The notes beneath the pieces are model-generated. The model ran no database searches. It was given only the letters and a program-made list of their open reading frames with translations, and had not been told where the DNA came from. Made by a program: the position numbers and the translations under genes. Positions 51,382 through 59,882 of a DNA stretch of 64,000 bases are shown here, one piece after another (within the stretch, counting starts at the first letter, position 1; every line of letters starts with the position of its first letter). Source of the DNA: Elioraea sp. (GTDB lineage: Bacteria > Pseudomonadota > Alphaproteobacteria > Acetobacterales > Acetobacteraceae); the NCBI RefSeq assembly GCF_022842375.1, contig NZ_JALHPR010000001.1, positions 248,001 through 312,000 on the forward strand. Direction: 5' to 3'.

Positions 51382-52359
51382 ATGAAGATGCAGCAGGTCA
51401 GCGACAATTGCTTCGCGGTCCTCAACGAGAAGAACCGCGTCTGCGATGCCAATTCCGGCCTCATCAATCTGGGCGGGGGCGTCGTGATCGACACGCAGTC
51501 TGACCTTCCCCACGCGCGCGGGATGATCGCGCTGTTCAGCCGTGTATGGCCTGGCATGCCGAAGCGCGTGATCAACACGCATGAGGACGGCGACCATGTC
51601 TGGGGCAACCAGCTCTTCGCGGGTGCGGAAATCATCGCCCACAGTTCAGTCCCCGAACGCATGAAGCGTGTCGCGGATCCCGAGGAGACACGTCACTTGC
51701 TGGCGAGCGTCCGGAACCCGCTGACCTGCGAGAAGATCGCGGCAGTCCGCCCAGGCGTCGTGGCGGCCGGGCGACAGTTGGCGGAGGATTATGACCTGAC
51801 CGGTGTCGAACTCGTACTGCCGACAACGGTATTCGACACGCATCACGACTTGGACCTGAACGGCATGCATGTGCACCTGAGGCATGTTGGACCCTGCCAC
51901 CAGTGCGGCGACACCATCGTCCACGTGCCGAAGGAGCGGGTGGTCTTTGCCGGCGACGTGCTGTTCCGCCGCTGCACGCCGATGGGCTGGACGGGCAGTT
52001 ACGCGAAGTGGTTCGCCTGCCTCGACCTGCTCATCGATCTGAAGCCGGACGCCATCGTGCCTGGTCACGGCCCCGTCTGCGGCGTCGAGGGCGTGATCGA
52101 GATGAAAGCCTATCTCCAGTACGTCCTTGAGCAATCGCGGCGCTGTTTCGAGGACGGTCTTTCTGTGCTGGATGCTGCCAAGAGGATCGATTTCGGCCCC
52201 TATGGCGACTGGAAGGCTCCGGCACGGCTCTACATGAATGTCGAGCGCGCCTACCGGGAATTCCGCGGCGAACCGCCAGACGCCCCATGGGACACGCCGG
52301 CGACCTTCGACGCCATCTACGCCCTGGCCAACGCCAAGGGCGTTCCCGTCGAGTTCTAG
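51382..52359 (+). CDS. MBL-fold metallo-hydrolase
   Basis: This 325-residue protein has the metallo-beta-lactamase fold. The zinc motif appears as INTHEDGDHVWGNQ (HxxxDH with Glu in place of the first extra His), followed by further ligands in LRHVGPCHQCGDTIVH, VFAGDVLFRRC and PGHGP. It resembles the SoxH/quinoprotein-relay group of hydrolases; the substrate is unknown. The start is uncertain between ATG 51382 (GGAAGGA upstream) and ATG 51364. The upstream open frame runs through the palindromic element and is not considered coding. Confidence 0.85.
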   Translation: MKMQQVSDNCFAVLNEKNRVCDANSGLINLGGGVVIDTQSDLPHARGMIALFSRVWPGMPKRVINTHEDGDHVWGNQLFAGAEIIAHSSVPERMKRVADPEETRHLLASVRNPLTCEKIAAVRPGVVAAGRQLAEDYDLTGVELVLPTTVFDTHHDLDLNGMHVHLRHVGPCHQCGDTIVHVPKERVVFAGDVLFRRCTPMGWTGSYAKWFACLDLLIDLKPDAIVPGHGPVCGVEGVIEMKAYLQYVLEQSRRCFEDGLSVLDAAKRIDFGPYGDWKAPARLYMNVERAYREFRGEPPDAPWDTPATFDAIYALANAKGVPVEF

Positions 52360-52384
52360 CCTGGGATCCGGCAGGACGCGTGCC

Positions 52385-53074
52385 TTACGATCCCACTTCC
52401 GCTGCCTGCCGCACCTGCCCGAGCGTGAAGCTGTAGAGCCGCCCACGGCCCTGCAGGAACACGCGCGCGCCGCGGGGGAACAGGCCCGCGATCGCCTGGT
52501 CACGCACGTCGAGCCCGCCGGTATAGGCGCCGAAGGCCGGCAGCATCAGCCGCCGCGCATCAGCCACGAAGCAGGGCCGTGAGACGGCCTTGCCCCGCGT
52601 CGGCACCCAGGCCTTGGGGTGGTGGTGGCCGCAGATCTCGGGCGTTGCCCCGCCGCCCTCGTGGCGAAAGGCGATCGGCCCCTCAAGCCACTCGGTTGCC
52701 ACCGCGCCCGGAAACCCAGCGGGCGGGGCCGGGTCGTGGTTGCCAAGCACCCAGATGAGTTCCGCCCCCTCCGCGATTGCGCGCAGCCGATCGGCTTCGG
52801 CCGCGGCGAGGCGCGCGGCACCGTGCCGGTCATGGAACGAGTCGCCGAGGGCCACGATCCGCTCCGGCCGGTAGCGGCGGATGAGGGGCACCAGCCGGTC
52901 GAGCGTCGCGCGGCTGTCATAGGGTGGCAGCAGCGCCCCGCGCGCGGCGAGCGAGGAGCCCTTCTCGAGATGCAGATCGGCGACCGCCAGAAGCTTGCGC
53001 GCGGGCCACCAGAGGACGCCATCTGGGTCGAGCATCAGCCGCTCGCCCGCGATGTGGATCGGGGCTGCCGTCAT
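52385..53074 (-). CDS. pdeM: Ligase-associated DNA damage response endonuclease PdeM
   Basis: This 229-residue metallophosphoesterase has the motifs ADLHLEKG (32-39), GDSFHD, GNHDP and CGHHHPK in order. The sequence type is that of PdeM, the phosphoesterase encoded with an ATP-dependent DNA ligase, an MBL exonuclease and a DEXH helicase in bacterial DNA repair sets. Its ATG 53074 overlaps the helicase stop (ATGA). The ligase and exonuclease partners are about 6 kb away on the other strand. Confidence 0.9.
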   Translation of the reverse strand: MTAAPIHIAGERLMLDPDGVLWWPARKLLAVADLHLEKGSSLAARGALLPPYDSRATLDRLVPLIRRYRPERIVALGDSFHDRHGAARLAAAEADRLRAIAEGAELIWVLGNHDPAPPAGFPGAVATEWLEGPIAFRHEGGGATPEICGHHHPKAWVPTRGKAVSRPCFVADARRLMLPAFGAYTGGLDVRDQAIAGLFPRGARVFLQGRGRLYSFTLGQVRQAAEVGS

Positions 53075-55698
53075 TCGTCGAGCGAAAGCTCACCCTGGCG
53101 TCGCCCCCGGATGGTGCCGAGCGTCGAACGGCCCTGGTTGCCGACTGCGCTGCCACTTGGCCGCGCGCCGCGTCGAAAATTCGCGCGATGAACCGGATGA
53201 ACGCGCTGCTGTGGTGCCGGAGGAGACTCTGCCTCCCCCATCGCTTCCGCGACCAGCGCCGCCTCCTCGGCCTCGGCGAGCAGCGCCTCCTCCCCTTCGC
53301 CGGCACGCACGCTCTCGCGGCCGATCTCGAGCAGAACGGGAACGGCAAGCGGCGAGACGCGCGACAACGCCATGTGCACCACGCGCCCCTTCGCGCGCGC
53401 GAGCAGCCCCGCGATGCGCCCGACATCGACGAGGCCGCGCGCCGCATCGGCCCGGGTGGCGCGGAGCAGCACGTGATCGGGCTCATGCTTGCGCAGCACG
53501 TCGTAGACAAGGTCGGTGTTGATCGTCACCTGGCGTCGGTTCTTCTCCGCCCCCGGCACGTGCCGGTCGATCAGGCCGGCGATCACCGCCACCGTGCGGA
53601 AGGTGCGGCGGAGCATGGAGCTTTCCGCCATCCACTCCTCCAGGTCATCGCCAAGCATGTCCTCGCCGAACAGCTCCGCCACGCGCAGCGGCTGATGAGC
53701 CGACCAGACCGCGACGACATAGTCGGTCGCGACGAAGCCGAGCGGGCCGAAGCCCGCGCGCTCCATCCGCCGCGTCAGCAGCATGCCGAGCGTCTGGTGC
53801 GCGTTGCGGCCCTCGAAGCAATAGGCGACCAGGAACCACTTGCCACCGCGCGGGAACGTCTCGACCAGAAGATCGTTCCGGCCCGGCAAGCGTGAGCGGG
53901 ATTTCTGGAGCCGCAGCCACTCGGCGACGTTCTCCGGCAGCTCGTCCCAGCTCTCCGGCCGTTCCAGGATCGCGCGGACGCGATCGGCGAGATAGGTGGT
54001 GAGCGGCAGGCGGCCGCCGGCATAGGCCGGCACCTTCGGGTCCTGGCCCTGAGCCGGGCTGCATTCCACCGTGGTCTCGCGCAGCCGGTCGAAGCGCAGC
54101 ACGCGGCCGGCGAACAGGAACGTGTCGCCGGGGTTCAGCATCGAGACGAAGTATTCCTCGATCTCGCCGAGCTGCATGCCGCCGAAGCCGCGGCCGAGCT
54201 TCACCTTCAACAGCGGCGCCTCGACGATCGTGCCGATGTTCATGCGGTGCCGGCGCATCACCGCCTCCGAGGCCGCGTGGTAGCGGCCCTCCGAATCGCG
54301 GAACAGCTTGCGGTGCCGCTCATAGGCCGACAGTGCGTAGCCGCCATCGGCGACGTAGCGCAGCACGTCGTCGAAATCCCGCCGCGGCAGCGCGGCGTAG
54401 GGCGCCGCACGCGTCACCTCGGCATAGAGATCATCGGCGGTGAAGGGCCCGGCGCAGGCCATGCCGAGGATGTGCTGGGCCAGCACGTCGAGACCGCCTG
54501 GCGGCGGCGCATCGCCATCGAGGTCATGCGCCGCGACGCCCTCGACGGCCGCACGGCATTCCAGCACCTCGAACCGGTTGGCCGGAACGAGCACGGCGCG
54601 CGATGCCTCGTTCCAGCGATGGTTGGCACGGCCGATGCGCTGCAGCAGGCGCGACACGCCCTTCGGCGCGCCGACCTGGATGACGAGATCGACATTGCCC
54701 CAGTCAATCCCAAGGTCGAGCGAGGAGGTGGCGACGACCGCCTTGAGTTTCCCCGCGGCCATCGCGGCTTCCACGCGTTCACGCTGCTCGCGGGCGAGGG
54801 AGCCGTGGTGGAGCGCGATGGCCAGCCCGTCGTCGTTCAGCCGCCACAGCGCCTGGAATACGAGCTCTGCCTGCGCGCGGGTGTTGACGAACACGATCGA
54901 CGTGCCGGCGTCACGCACCAGGCGGTAGATGTCGGGCGTGGCGAGAAGGCCCATGTGGCCGGACCAGGGAAGCGGGCCCTCGGGCAGCACCATGCGCACC
55001 GAGGCATCCGCTCCTCCGGGCGCCTCGATCACGGAGACGTCATCGGCATCGGCCCGGCCGCCTGCCGAGAGGAAGGCGATGAGCGGGGCGCGGTGCGGCA
55101 CGGTGGCGGAAAGGCCGACTCGCCGCGCGGCGGGTGCGATCGTGGCCAGCCGCGCGAGGCAGAGGGCAAGCTGGTCGCCCCGCTTGGTGCCGGCCAGCGC
55201 GTGGATCTCATCGACGACGACCGCGGCGAGCCCCTGGAACATGGCTGTGGCGTCGGGCGCCGAGAGCAGCACGGCGAGGCTTTCAGGCGTGGTCAGCAGG
55301 ATGTGCGGCGGCTTCGCGCGCTGGCGCTTGCGCGCCTCGGCCCCCGTGTCGCCGGTTCGCGTCTCGACCGTGATGGGAAGCCCCATGCCGGCGATCGGGG
55401 CGGTGAGGTTGCGCGCGATGTCGGTGGCCAGCGCCTTCAGCGGCGAGATGTAGAGCGTGTGAAGCGCGGCCGATGGTCGTTCGGCAAGATCGGCCAGGGA
55501 TCCGAGGAAGCCCGCGAGGGTCTTGCCAGCCCCCGTCGGGGCGATCAGGAGGGCCGAGCGGCCAGCCCTTGCTGCCGCGAGCATCGCCAGTTGGTGCGGG
55601 TGCGGCGCCCAGCGCCTTGCGGCGAACCAGGCGGCAAGGCCTCGCGGCAGTGCCGGTGGTTCCAGCACTGGCGGGGATGATGAATGCGCGATGGCCAC
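53071..55698 (-). CDS. Ligase-associated DNA damage response DEXH-box helicase (Lhr-like)
   Basis: This 875-residue helicase of the Lhr type unwinds nucleic acid. Walker A is APTGAGKT at 53-60 and motif II is DEIH at 163-166; TPESLAVLLS (motif Ib) and QRIGRANHRW (motif VI) are also visible. The large C-terminal region with WLRLQKSRSRLPGRNDLLVETF is typical of the ligase-associated subfamily. The start is set at GTG 55698, which gives the usual family length and N-terminus. The open frame continues 89 codons upstream with sequence unlike the family. It is coupled to pdeM downstream. Confidence 0.9.
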   Translation of the reverse strand: MAIAHSSSPPVLEPPALPRGLAAWFAARRWAPHPHQLAMLAAARAGRSALLIAPTGAGKTLAGFLGSLADLAERPSAALHTLYISPLKALATDIARNLTAPIAGMGLPITVETRTGDTGAEARKRQRAKPPHILLTTPESLAVLLSAPDATAMFQGLAAVVVDEIHALAGTKRGDQLALCLARLATIAPAARRVGLSATVPHRAPLIAFLSAGGRADADDVSVIEAPGGADASVRMVLPEGPLPWSGHMGLLATPDIYRLVRDAGTSIVFVNTRAQAELVFQALWRLNDDGLAIALHHGSLAREQRERVEAAMAAGKLKAVVATSSLDLGIDWGNVDLVIQVGAPKGVSRLLQRIGRANHRWNEASRAVLVPANRFEVLECRAAVEGVAAHDLDGDAPPPGGLDVLAQHILGMACAGPFTADDLYAEVTRAAPYAALPRRDFDDVLRYVADGGYALSAYERHRKLFRDSEGRYHAASEAVMRRHRMNIGTIVEAPLLKVKLGRGFGGMQLGEIEEYFVSMLNPGDTFLFAGRVLRFDRLRETTVECSPAQGQDPKVPAYAGGRLPLTTYLADRVRAILERPESWDELPENVAEWLRLQKSRSRLPGRNDLLVETFPRGGKWFLVAYCFEGRNAHQTLGMLLTRRMERAGFGPLGFVATDYVVAVWSAHQPLRVAELFGEDMLGDDLEEWMAESSMLRRTFRTVAVIAGLIDRHVPGAEKNRRQVTINTDLVYDVLRKHEPDHVLLRATRADAARGLVDVGRIAGLLARAKGRVVHMALSRVSPLAVPVLLEIGRESVRAGEGEEALLAEAEEAALVAEAMGEAESPPAPQQRVHPVHRANFRRGARPSGSAVGNQGRSTLGTIRGRRQGELSLDE

Positions 55699-55792
55699 GC
55701 CGGGAAACGTATCATCGATGATGTCCGGCCGGCACCTGCCTGCTGACCAGCCAGCGTGGCGCGGAGTTCGGCTGGCCGGCAGCCCGGGCGAA

Positions 55793-56752
55793 TCAAACCC
55801 CGGCGGCGGGAAGCCGACGCTCGGTGCCGTGGTCGAGCAGCAGCCTGAGCCCCTCGGCCCGCAGCACTGCCTCGGCGGCATTGCACGCCGAGATGTCAGC
55901 GCCGATGCGCTCGGCCAGCTCGGGATGCTGCAGCAGCGCCTGTCCGCCCACCATGACGCCGACATAGGGGTTCACGGATGCCTTGCGGATCTCATCGATC
56001 GTGCCGGCCAGCAGCGGCGTACGCTCATCGGCTGCGACCGAAAGCCCGACGATGGCAAACCAGCCGTTCCGCACGGTGGCCGAAATGTCTGCCTGCGCGG
56101 CGGCAAGCTCCATCGTCACGTCCCAGCCTGACTGACGGAAAAGGTCGCCAAGGATGGTAAGGCCGAGACTGTGCTGTTCGCCCGAGAGGCTGGCCAGCAG
56201 GATCCGGCGTGAGGCGTTGCGCACGGGAATGTTGGCCAGGAACGAGGCCGACAGCCGTTCGAGCAAGAGATGGAGTATGCCGAGACCTGCGGTCACCTCA
56301 ACGAAACTGCAGCGGTCATCCGTCCACATCTGGCCGAGCTCAGCGGCGGCGTGGCCAAGGGCGTCGAGGCAGATATCGGTGAAGGAGATGCCGCGCGAGA
56401 CGAGTGCATCGACCGCCGCGATACAGCCCGCGAGGTCGTTGTCGCGTGCGAGCATGGTCAGCCGAGCGCGGTCCTCGGGAGTGATGGGGTTGCCAACCGC
56501 GATCGGATCGGGCTGTTCGCCGTCCCTGCCATGGCGCCGCGCCATTTCCGGCACGATGGCTGTCTCGAAAACACTGGTGATCAGGTCGGCCCGATGTCGT
56601 CGCGCGGCACCGCGCGACTCGAGCCCGAGATGATGCACCACACCGCGGCGGCGCGGACCGTCCGGCCTCAGCTGGGCCTCATCGTCCTCACCCGCCCGGT
56701 ACCGAACGATCTCGGCATCACTGGGATTCGCGTCTCGCCGGGTTCGTGTCAT
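55793..56752 (-). CDS. Cobalamin-binding regulator, AerR/PpaA-like
   Basis: This 319-residue protein has a C-terminal B12-binding domain: GEQHSLG (191-197), a variant of the DxHxxG motif with H194 as candidate cobalt ligand; VGLSVAADERTPLL; and VMVGGQAL. A helical region with DALGHAAAELGQMWTDDRCSFVEVTAGL precedes it. The SVFETAIVPEMARRH opening and layout are like AerR/PpaA photosynthesis regulators, which sense light or redox through cobalamin. There is no DNA-binding domain, so it would act on a partner such as PpsR/CrtJ. The start is uncertain (ATG 56752 chosen; the open frame extends to 57127). It separates the two halves of the DNA repair set. Confidence 0.75.
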   Translation of the reverse strand: MTRTRRDANPSDAEIVRYRAGEDDEAQLRPDGPRRRGVVHHLGLESRGAARRHRADLITSVFETAIVPEMARRHGRDGEQPDPIAVGNPITPEDRARLTMLARDNDLAGCIAAVDALVSRGISFTDICLDALGHAAAELGQMWTDDRCSFVEVTAGLGILHLLLERLSASFLANIPVRNASRRILLASLSGEQHSLGLTILGDLFRQSGWDVTMELAAAQADISATVRNGWFAIVGLSVAADERTPLLAGTIDEIRKASVNPYVGVMVGGQALLQHPELAERIGADISACNAAEAVLRAEGLRLLLDHGTERRLPAAGV

Positions 56753-57056
56753 GACGTGGCCATTGGACCCTACATCCCTGTTTTGTCGGCGCGGTCGGAG
56801 ACGCATCGCGGTGCGGTTATCAATCCGCCTTTGATTGAAGAGTGGCTCAGCCTTGACGGAACCGTCAACACGGATTGTGCCGTCCGGACGAGACACCACG
56901 CGGGTGGGATCACGGCGCCCAGAAACTGCAACGTTGTCTCGGGATTGACCCTGGACAGGCGCGGCGGGAGGGCGGCTGGCCGGCGCAACCTTGCCGCACT
57001 GCGGTGGGCTTGTAATCTCCACCGCCAAAACGGAATCCAACGAGATGGGGTGCGCG
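56753..57056. other. Intergenic region between the divergent B12 regulator and acetamidase genes
   Basis: About 300 bases without a convincing gene, less GC-rich at 56770-56900 than the neighbouring genes. It should hold promoters for both directions. The clearest element is the palindrome at 56853-56868. I looked for TGT-N12-ACA sites of the PpsR/CrtJ type and did not find a good one. Confidence 0.6.
56853..56868. promoter_or_regulatory. Perfect inverted repeat, candidate operator
   Basis: TTGACGGAACCGTCAA is a 7-bp perfect inverted repeat with a 2-base centre. Each half contains TTGAC, so it could also overlap a -35 element on either strand. It sits near the middle of the divergent intergenic region and is a candidate binding site for a dimeric regulator. 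Confidence 0.45.
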
Positions 57057-58043
57057 ATGACCTGGCTCGAACACTCATTCATGGGCCGCAAGGCGGTCGC
57101 ACGCGGCGTGCGCGGGGCGACACACACGCTGACCGAGGCGCAGCAGGGCGAGTACCGCTATGTCTACGGCCCCTACGCAAAGCCAGTGCTGCACATCCGG
57201 CCTGGTGACGTGGTGGAGGTCGAGACGCACGACGCGTTCGAGGGCAAGATCAGGAGTGAGAGCGACAGCCCCACGGCGCTGCTGCGCATGCCGTTCCTGA
57301 ACCCGCAGAACGGGCCCATCGTGGTCGAGGGCGCTGTGAAGGGCGATGTGCTTGCCGTTTCCATCCTCTCGATCCTGCCGCGCGGGAAGCAGCCCGTCGG
57401 CACCACCGCGCTGATCCCGGAATTCGGCGGCCTCGTCGCCACGGCCACCACGGCGATGCTGAACAAGCCGCTGCCCGAGCGCGTGAAGAAGATGGAAGTG
57501 ACGACCTCCGGCGTGCGGTTCAGCGACCGCATCACGCTGCCCTATGAGCCCTTCATCGGCACGCTTGGCGTCAGCCCCGAGATCGAGGCGGTGAGTTCGC
57601 TGCAGCCCGACTACTGGGGCGGCAACATGGACCTGCCGGACATCGCCCCCGGTGCTGTCGCGTACTTCCCGGTGCATCACGTGGGCGCGCTGCTCTATCT
57701 CGGCGATTGCCACGCGCGGCAGGGTGATGGCGAGCTCTGCGGCGTGGCGGTCGAGATGCCGGCGCATGTCACGATCCAGGTCGATCTCATCAAGGGATGG
57801 TCGATCCCCGGCGTGCGGCTCGAGAATGAGCGCTTCATCATGGCGGTGGGCAGCGCGCGGCCGATGGAGGATGCAGCCCGCATGGCCTATCGCGACCTGA
57901 TCCGCTGGATGGTGGAGGATTACGGCTTCGAGGAATCGGAGGCCTATTTCCTCTGCACGCAGGCCGGTGCGATGCGCGTCGGCAACATGGTCGATCCCAA
58001 GTACACGCTCGGCGCCTCGATGCTCAAAGCCTACCTCGTTTAG
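57057..58043 (+). CDS. Acetamidase/formamidase family protein
   Basis: This 328-residue protein belongs to the acetamidase/formamidase (FmdA/AmdA) family, metal-dependent hydrolases that release ammonia from short amides. Family landmarks include HIRPGDVVEVETHDAFEGKI, PDIAPGAVAYFPVHHVGALLYLGDCHARQGDGELCGVAVE (in pieces, with the conserved D-H and GDGE), and the EEYFLCTQAG-like EAYFLCTQAGAMRVGN. The start is uncertain: ATG 57057 has GGGG just upstream, ATG 57045 adds four residues. It is followed after 11 bases by an SDR gene. Confidence 0.9.
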   Translation: MTWLEHSFMGRKAVARGVRGATHTLTEAQQGEYRYVYGPYAKPVLHIRPGDVVEVETHDAFEGKIRSESDSPTALLRMPFLNPQNGPIVVEGAVKGDVLAVSILSILPRGKQPVGTTALIPEFGGLVATATTAMLNKPLPERVKKMEVTTSGVRFSDRITLPYEPFIGTLGVSPEIEAVSSLQPDYWGGNMDLPDIAPGAVAYFPVHHVGALLYLGDCHARQGDGELCGVAVEMPAHVTIQVDLIKGWSIPGVRLENERFIMAVGSARPMEDAARMAYRDLIRWMVEDYGFEESEAYFLCTQAGAMRVGNMVDPKYTLGASMLKAYLV

Positions 58044-58054
58044 GAGACACACCG

Positions 58055-58816
58055 ATGGATCTCGGCCTCAAGGGATTGCGCGCGATCGTCACCGGCGGCT
58101 CGAAGGGAATCGGCCGTCGCTGCGCCGAGCTGTTCGCCGCGGAAGGCGCCCATGTCTCGATCTGCGCCCGCACCAAGGGCGAGGTGGAGGAGACGGTCGC
58201 CGCACTTGGCGCCAAGGGTGTCACAGCGTTCGGCCAGGCTGTGGATGTCGCCGACAAGGCGGCGCTCGAAGCCTGGGTGGCTGCGTCCGCCGCCGCGCTG
58301 GGCGGCATCGACATGGTGGTGGCGAACGTCTCCGCGCTCGCCGTCGCCGATGACGAGGAGGCGTGGCGCAAGGGTTTCGATACCGACATGATGCACACGG
58401 TGCGCGTGGTCAACGCCGCGATGCCGCACCTCGAAACATCGAAGGCCGCCTCGATCACCGTGATCTCGTCGGTGTCGGGCCGCGAGATCGATTTCACCGG
58501 CCCTGCCTATGGCGCGTTCAAGGCGGCCCTCGTGCACTACGCGCAGGGCTTGGCGTACCGCCTTGCCGGCAAGGGCATCCGCGCCAACGCGGTGTCGCCC
58601 GGCAACACCTATTTCGACGGCGGCATCTGGCAGTGGATCGAGAACAACAACGCTGGCCTGTTCAAGGAGGCGCTGGCGCTGAACCCGACGGGCCGGATGG
58701 CCAGGCCTGAGGAGATCGCCCGCGGCGTCGTCTTCCTCGCCAGCCCCGCATCCTCTTTCACAACCGGTACCAACCTCGTGATCGATGGGGCACTGACGAA
58801 GGGCGTCCAGCTCTGA
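58055..58816 (+). CDS. Short-chain dehydrogenase/reductase
   Basis: This 253-residue SDR has the motifs TGGSKGIG, VANVS (a variant of NNAG), ISSVSG and YGAFKAA in the expected positions. The C-terminus (RPEEIARGVVFLASPASSFTTGTNLVIDGALTKG in pieces) is typical of classical FabG-like oxidoreductases. Substrate is unknown. It starts 11 bases after the acetamidase gene and ends 22 bases before the exonuclease gene, so all may be one transcript. Confidence 0.92.
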   Translation: MDLGLKGLRAIVTGGSKGIGRRCAELFAAEGAHVSICARTKGEVEETVAALGAKGVTAFGQAVDVADKAALEAWVAASAAALGGIDMVVANVSALAVADDEEAWRKGFDTDMMHTVRVVNAAMPHLETSKAASITVISSVSGREIDFTGPAYGAFKAALVHYAQGLAYRLAGKGIRANAVSPGNTYFDGGIWQWIENNNAGLFKEALALNPTGRMARPEEIARGVVFLASPASSFTTGTNLVIDGALTKGVQL

Positions 58817-58838
58817 GGGTGGCCGGCGGGGGCACGCC

Positions 58839-59882
58839 ATGCCGCCGCATCCCGACACCTGGCTGAAGGTGACCGAGGCCGGGCTCTGGTGCGAGCCCGG
58901 CCAATTCTTCATCGACCCCCTGCGCGCGGTCGACCGTGCCGTGATCACGCACGGCCACAGCGACCATGCGCGGCCCGGCCACCGCGCGGTGCTGGCCACC
59001 GCCGAGACGCTTGCCATCATGACGCGGCGCCTCGGCGAGGGGAGGGCGGGGGAGAGCCAGCAGGCGCTGGCCTACGGCCAGACCATCGTGGCGAACGGCG
59101 TTGCCGTCACGCTTCGCCCCGCGGGCCACGTGCTTGGCTCTGCGCAGGTCGTGCTCGACTGGCACGGGTCGCGCGCCGTGATCAGTGGCGACTACAAGAC
59201 GCGGCGCGACCCGACCTGCGCGGCGTTCGAGCCGGTGCGCTGTGACGTGTTCGTGACGGAAGCGACGTTTGGCCTGCCGGTGTTCCGTCATCCGCCGGCG
59301 GATGGCGAGATCGCGCGGCTGCTCGCGTCGCTCCGCGTGTTCCCCGACCGCACGCATATCATCGGCGCCTACGCGCTCGGCAAGACGCAGCGTGTGATCG
59401 CGCTGCTCCGCGAGGCCGGCTACGACGCGCCGATCTTCGTCCATGGCGCGCTGGCGCCGATGAACGACATCTATGCGTCGTTCGGCATCACGCTCGGTGA
59501 CCTCAGGCCAGCGACGGTGGCCAACCGCGAGGCGCTGAAGGGCGCGGTCGTCATCGCCCCGCCAGGCGCGATCCAGGACCGCTGGGCACGGCGGCTGTCC
59601 GACCCCGTCGTCGCGCTCGCCTCGGGCTGGATGCGGGTGCGGCAGCGCGCGAAGAGCCGTGGCGTGGAACTCCCGCTGGTGATCTCCGACCATGCGGATT
59701 GGGATGAGCTGAACGCCACGCTCGATGCCGTCGGCGCCCCCGAGGTGTGGGTGACGCATGGCGCGGAGGAGGCGCTGATCCACGCGGCGGGCCTGCGCGG
59801 CATCAGGGGCCGCGCCCTGTCGCTCATCGGACGTGGTGACGAGGACGAGGGCGTCGCCGAACCCGCCGAAGGCGCTTCATGA
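58839..59882 (+). CDS. Ligase-associated DNA exonuclease (MBL fold)
   Basis: This 347-residue nuclease has the metallo-beta-lactamase motif THGHSDH at 37-43, then RPAGHVLGSAQV and SGDYK, and VTHGAEEAL near the C-terminus. It fits the MBL-fold exonuclease encoded with ATP-dependent DNA ligase, helicase and PdeM in bacterial repair sets. The last four bases overlap the start of the ligase gene (ATGA), showing tight coupling. Here the upstream gene is an SDR, not another repair gene. Confidence 0.9.
   Translation: MPPHPDTWLKVTEAGLWCEPGQFFIDPLRAVDRAVITHGHSDHARPGHRAVLATAETLAIMTRRLGEGRAGESQQALAYGQTIVANGVAVTLRPAGHVLGSAQVVLDWHGSRAVISGDYKTRRDPTCAAFEPVRCDVFVTEATFGLPVFRHPPADGEIARLLASLRVFPDRTHIIGAYALGKTQRVIALLREAGYDAPIFVHGALAPMNDIYASFGITLGDLRPATVANREALKGAVVIAPPGAIQDRWARRLSDPVVALASGWMRVRQRAKSRGVELPLVISDHADWDELNATLDAVGAPEVWVTHGAEEALIHAAGLRGIRGRALSLIGRGDEDEGVAEPAEGAS

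Noticed and set aside
55698-55965. N-terminal extension of the helicase up to 55965
   Set aside because: The 89 extra codons are Cys/Arg/Pro/Ser-rich, unlike the family, and overlap the end of the B12-binding gene; GTG 55698 gives the normal length.
56753-57127. N-terminal extension of the B12-binding protein up to 57127
   Set aside because: It would overlap the acetamidase start and has a sequence without structure; the lower-GC region looks like a promoter.
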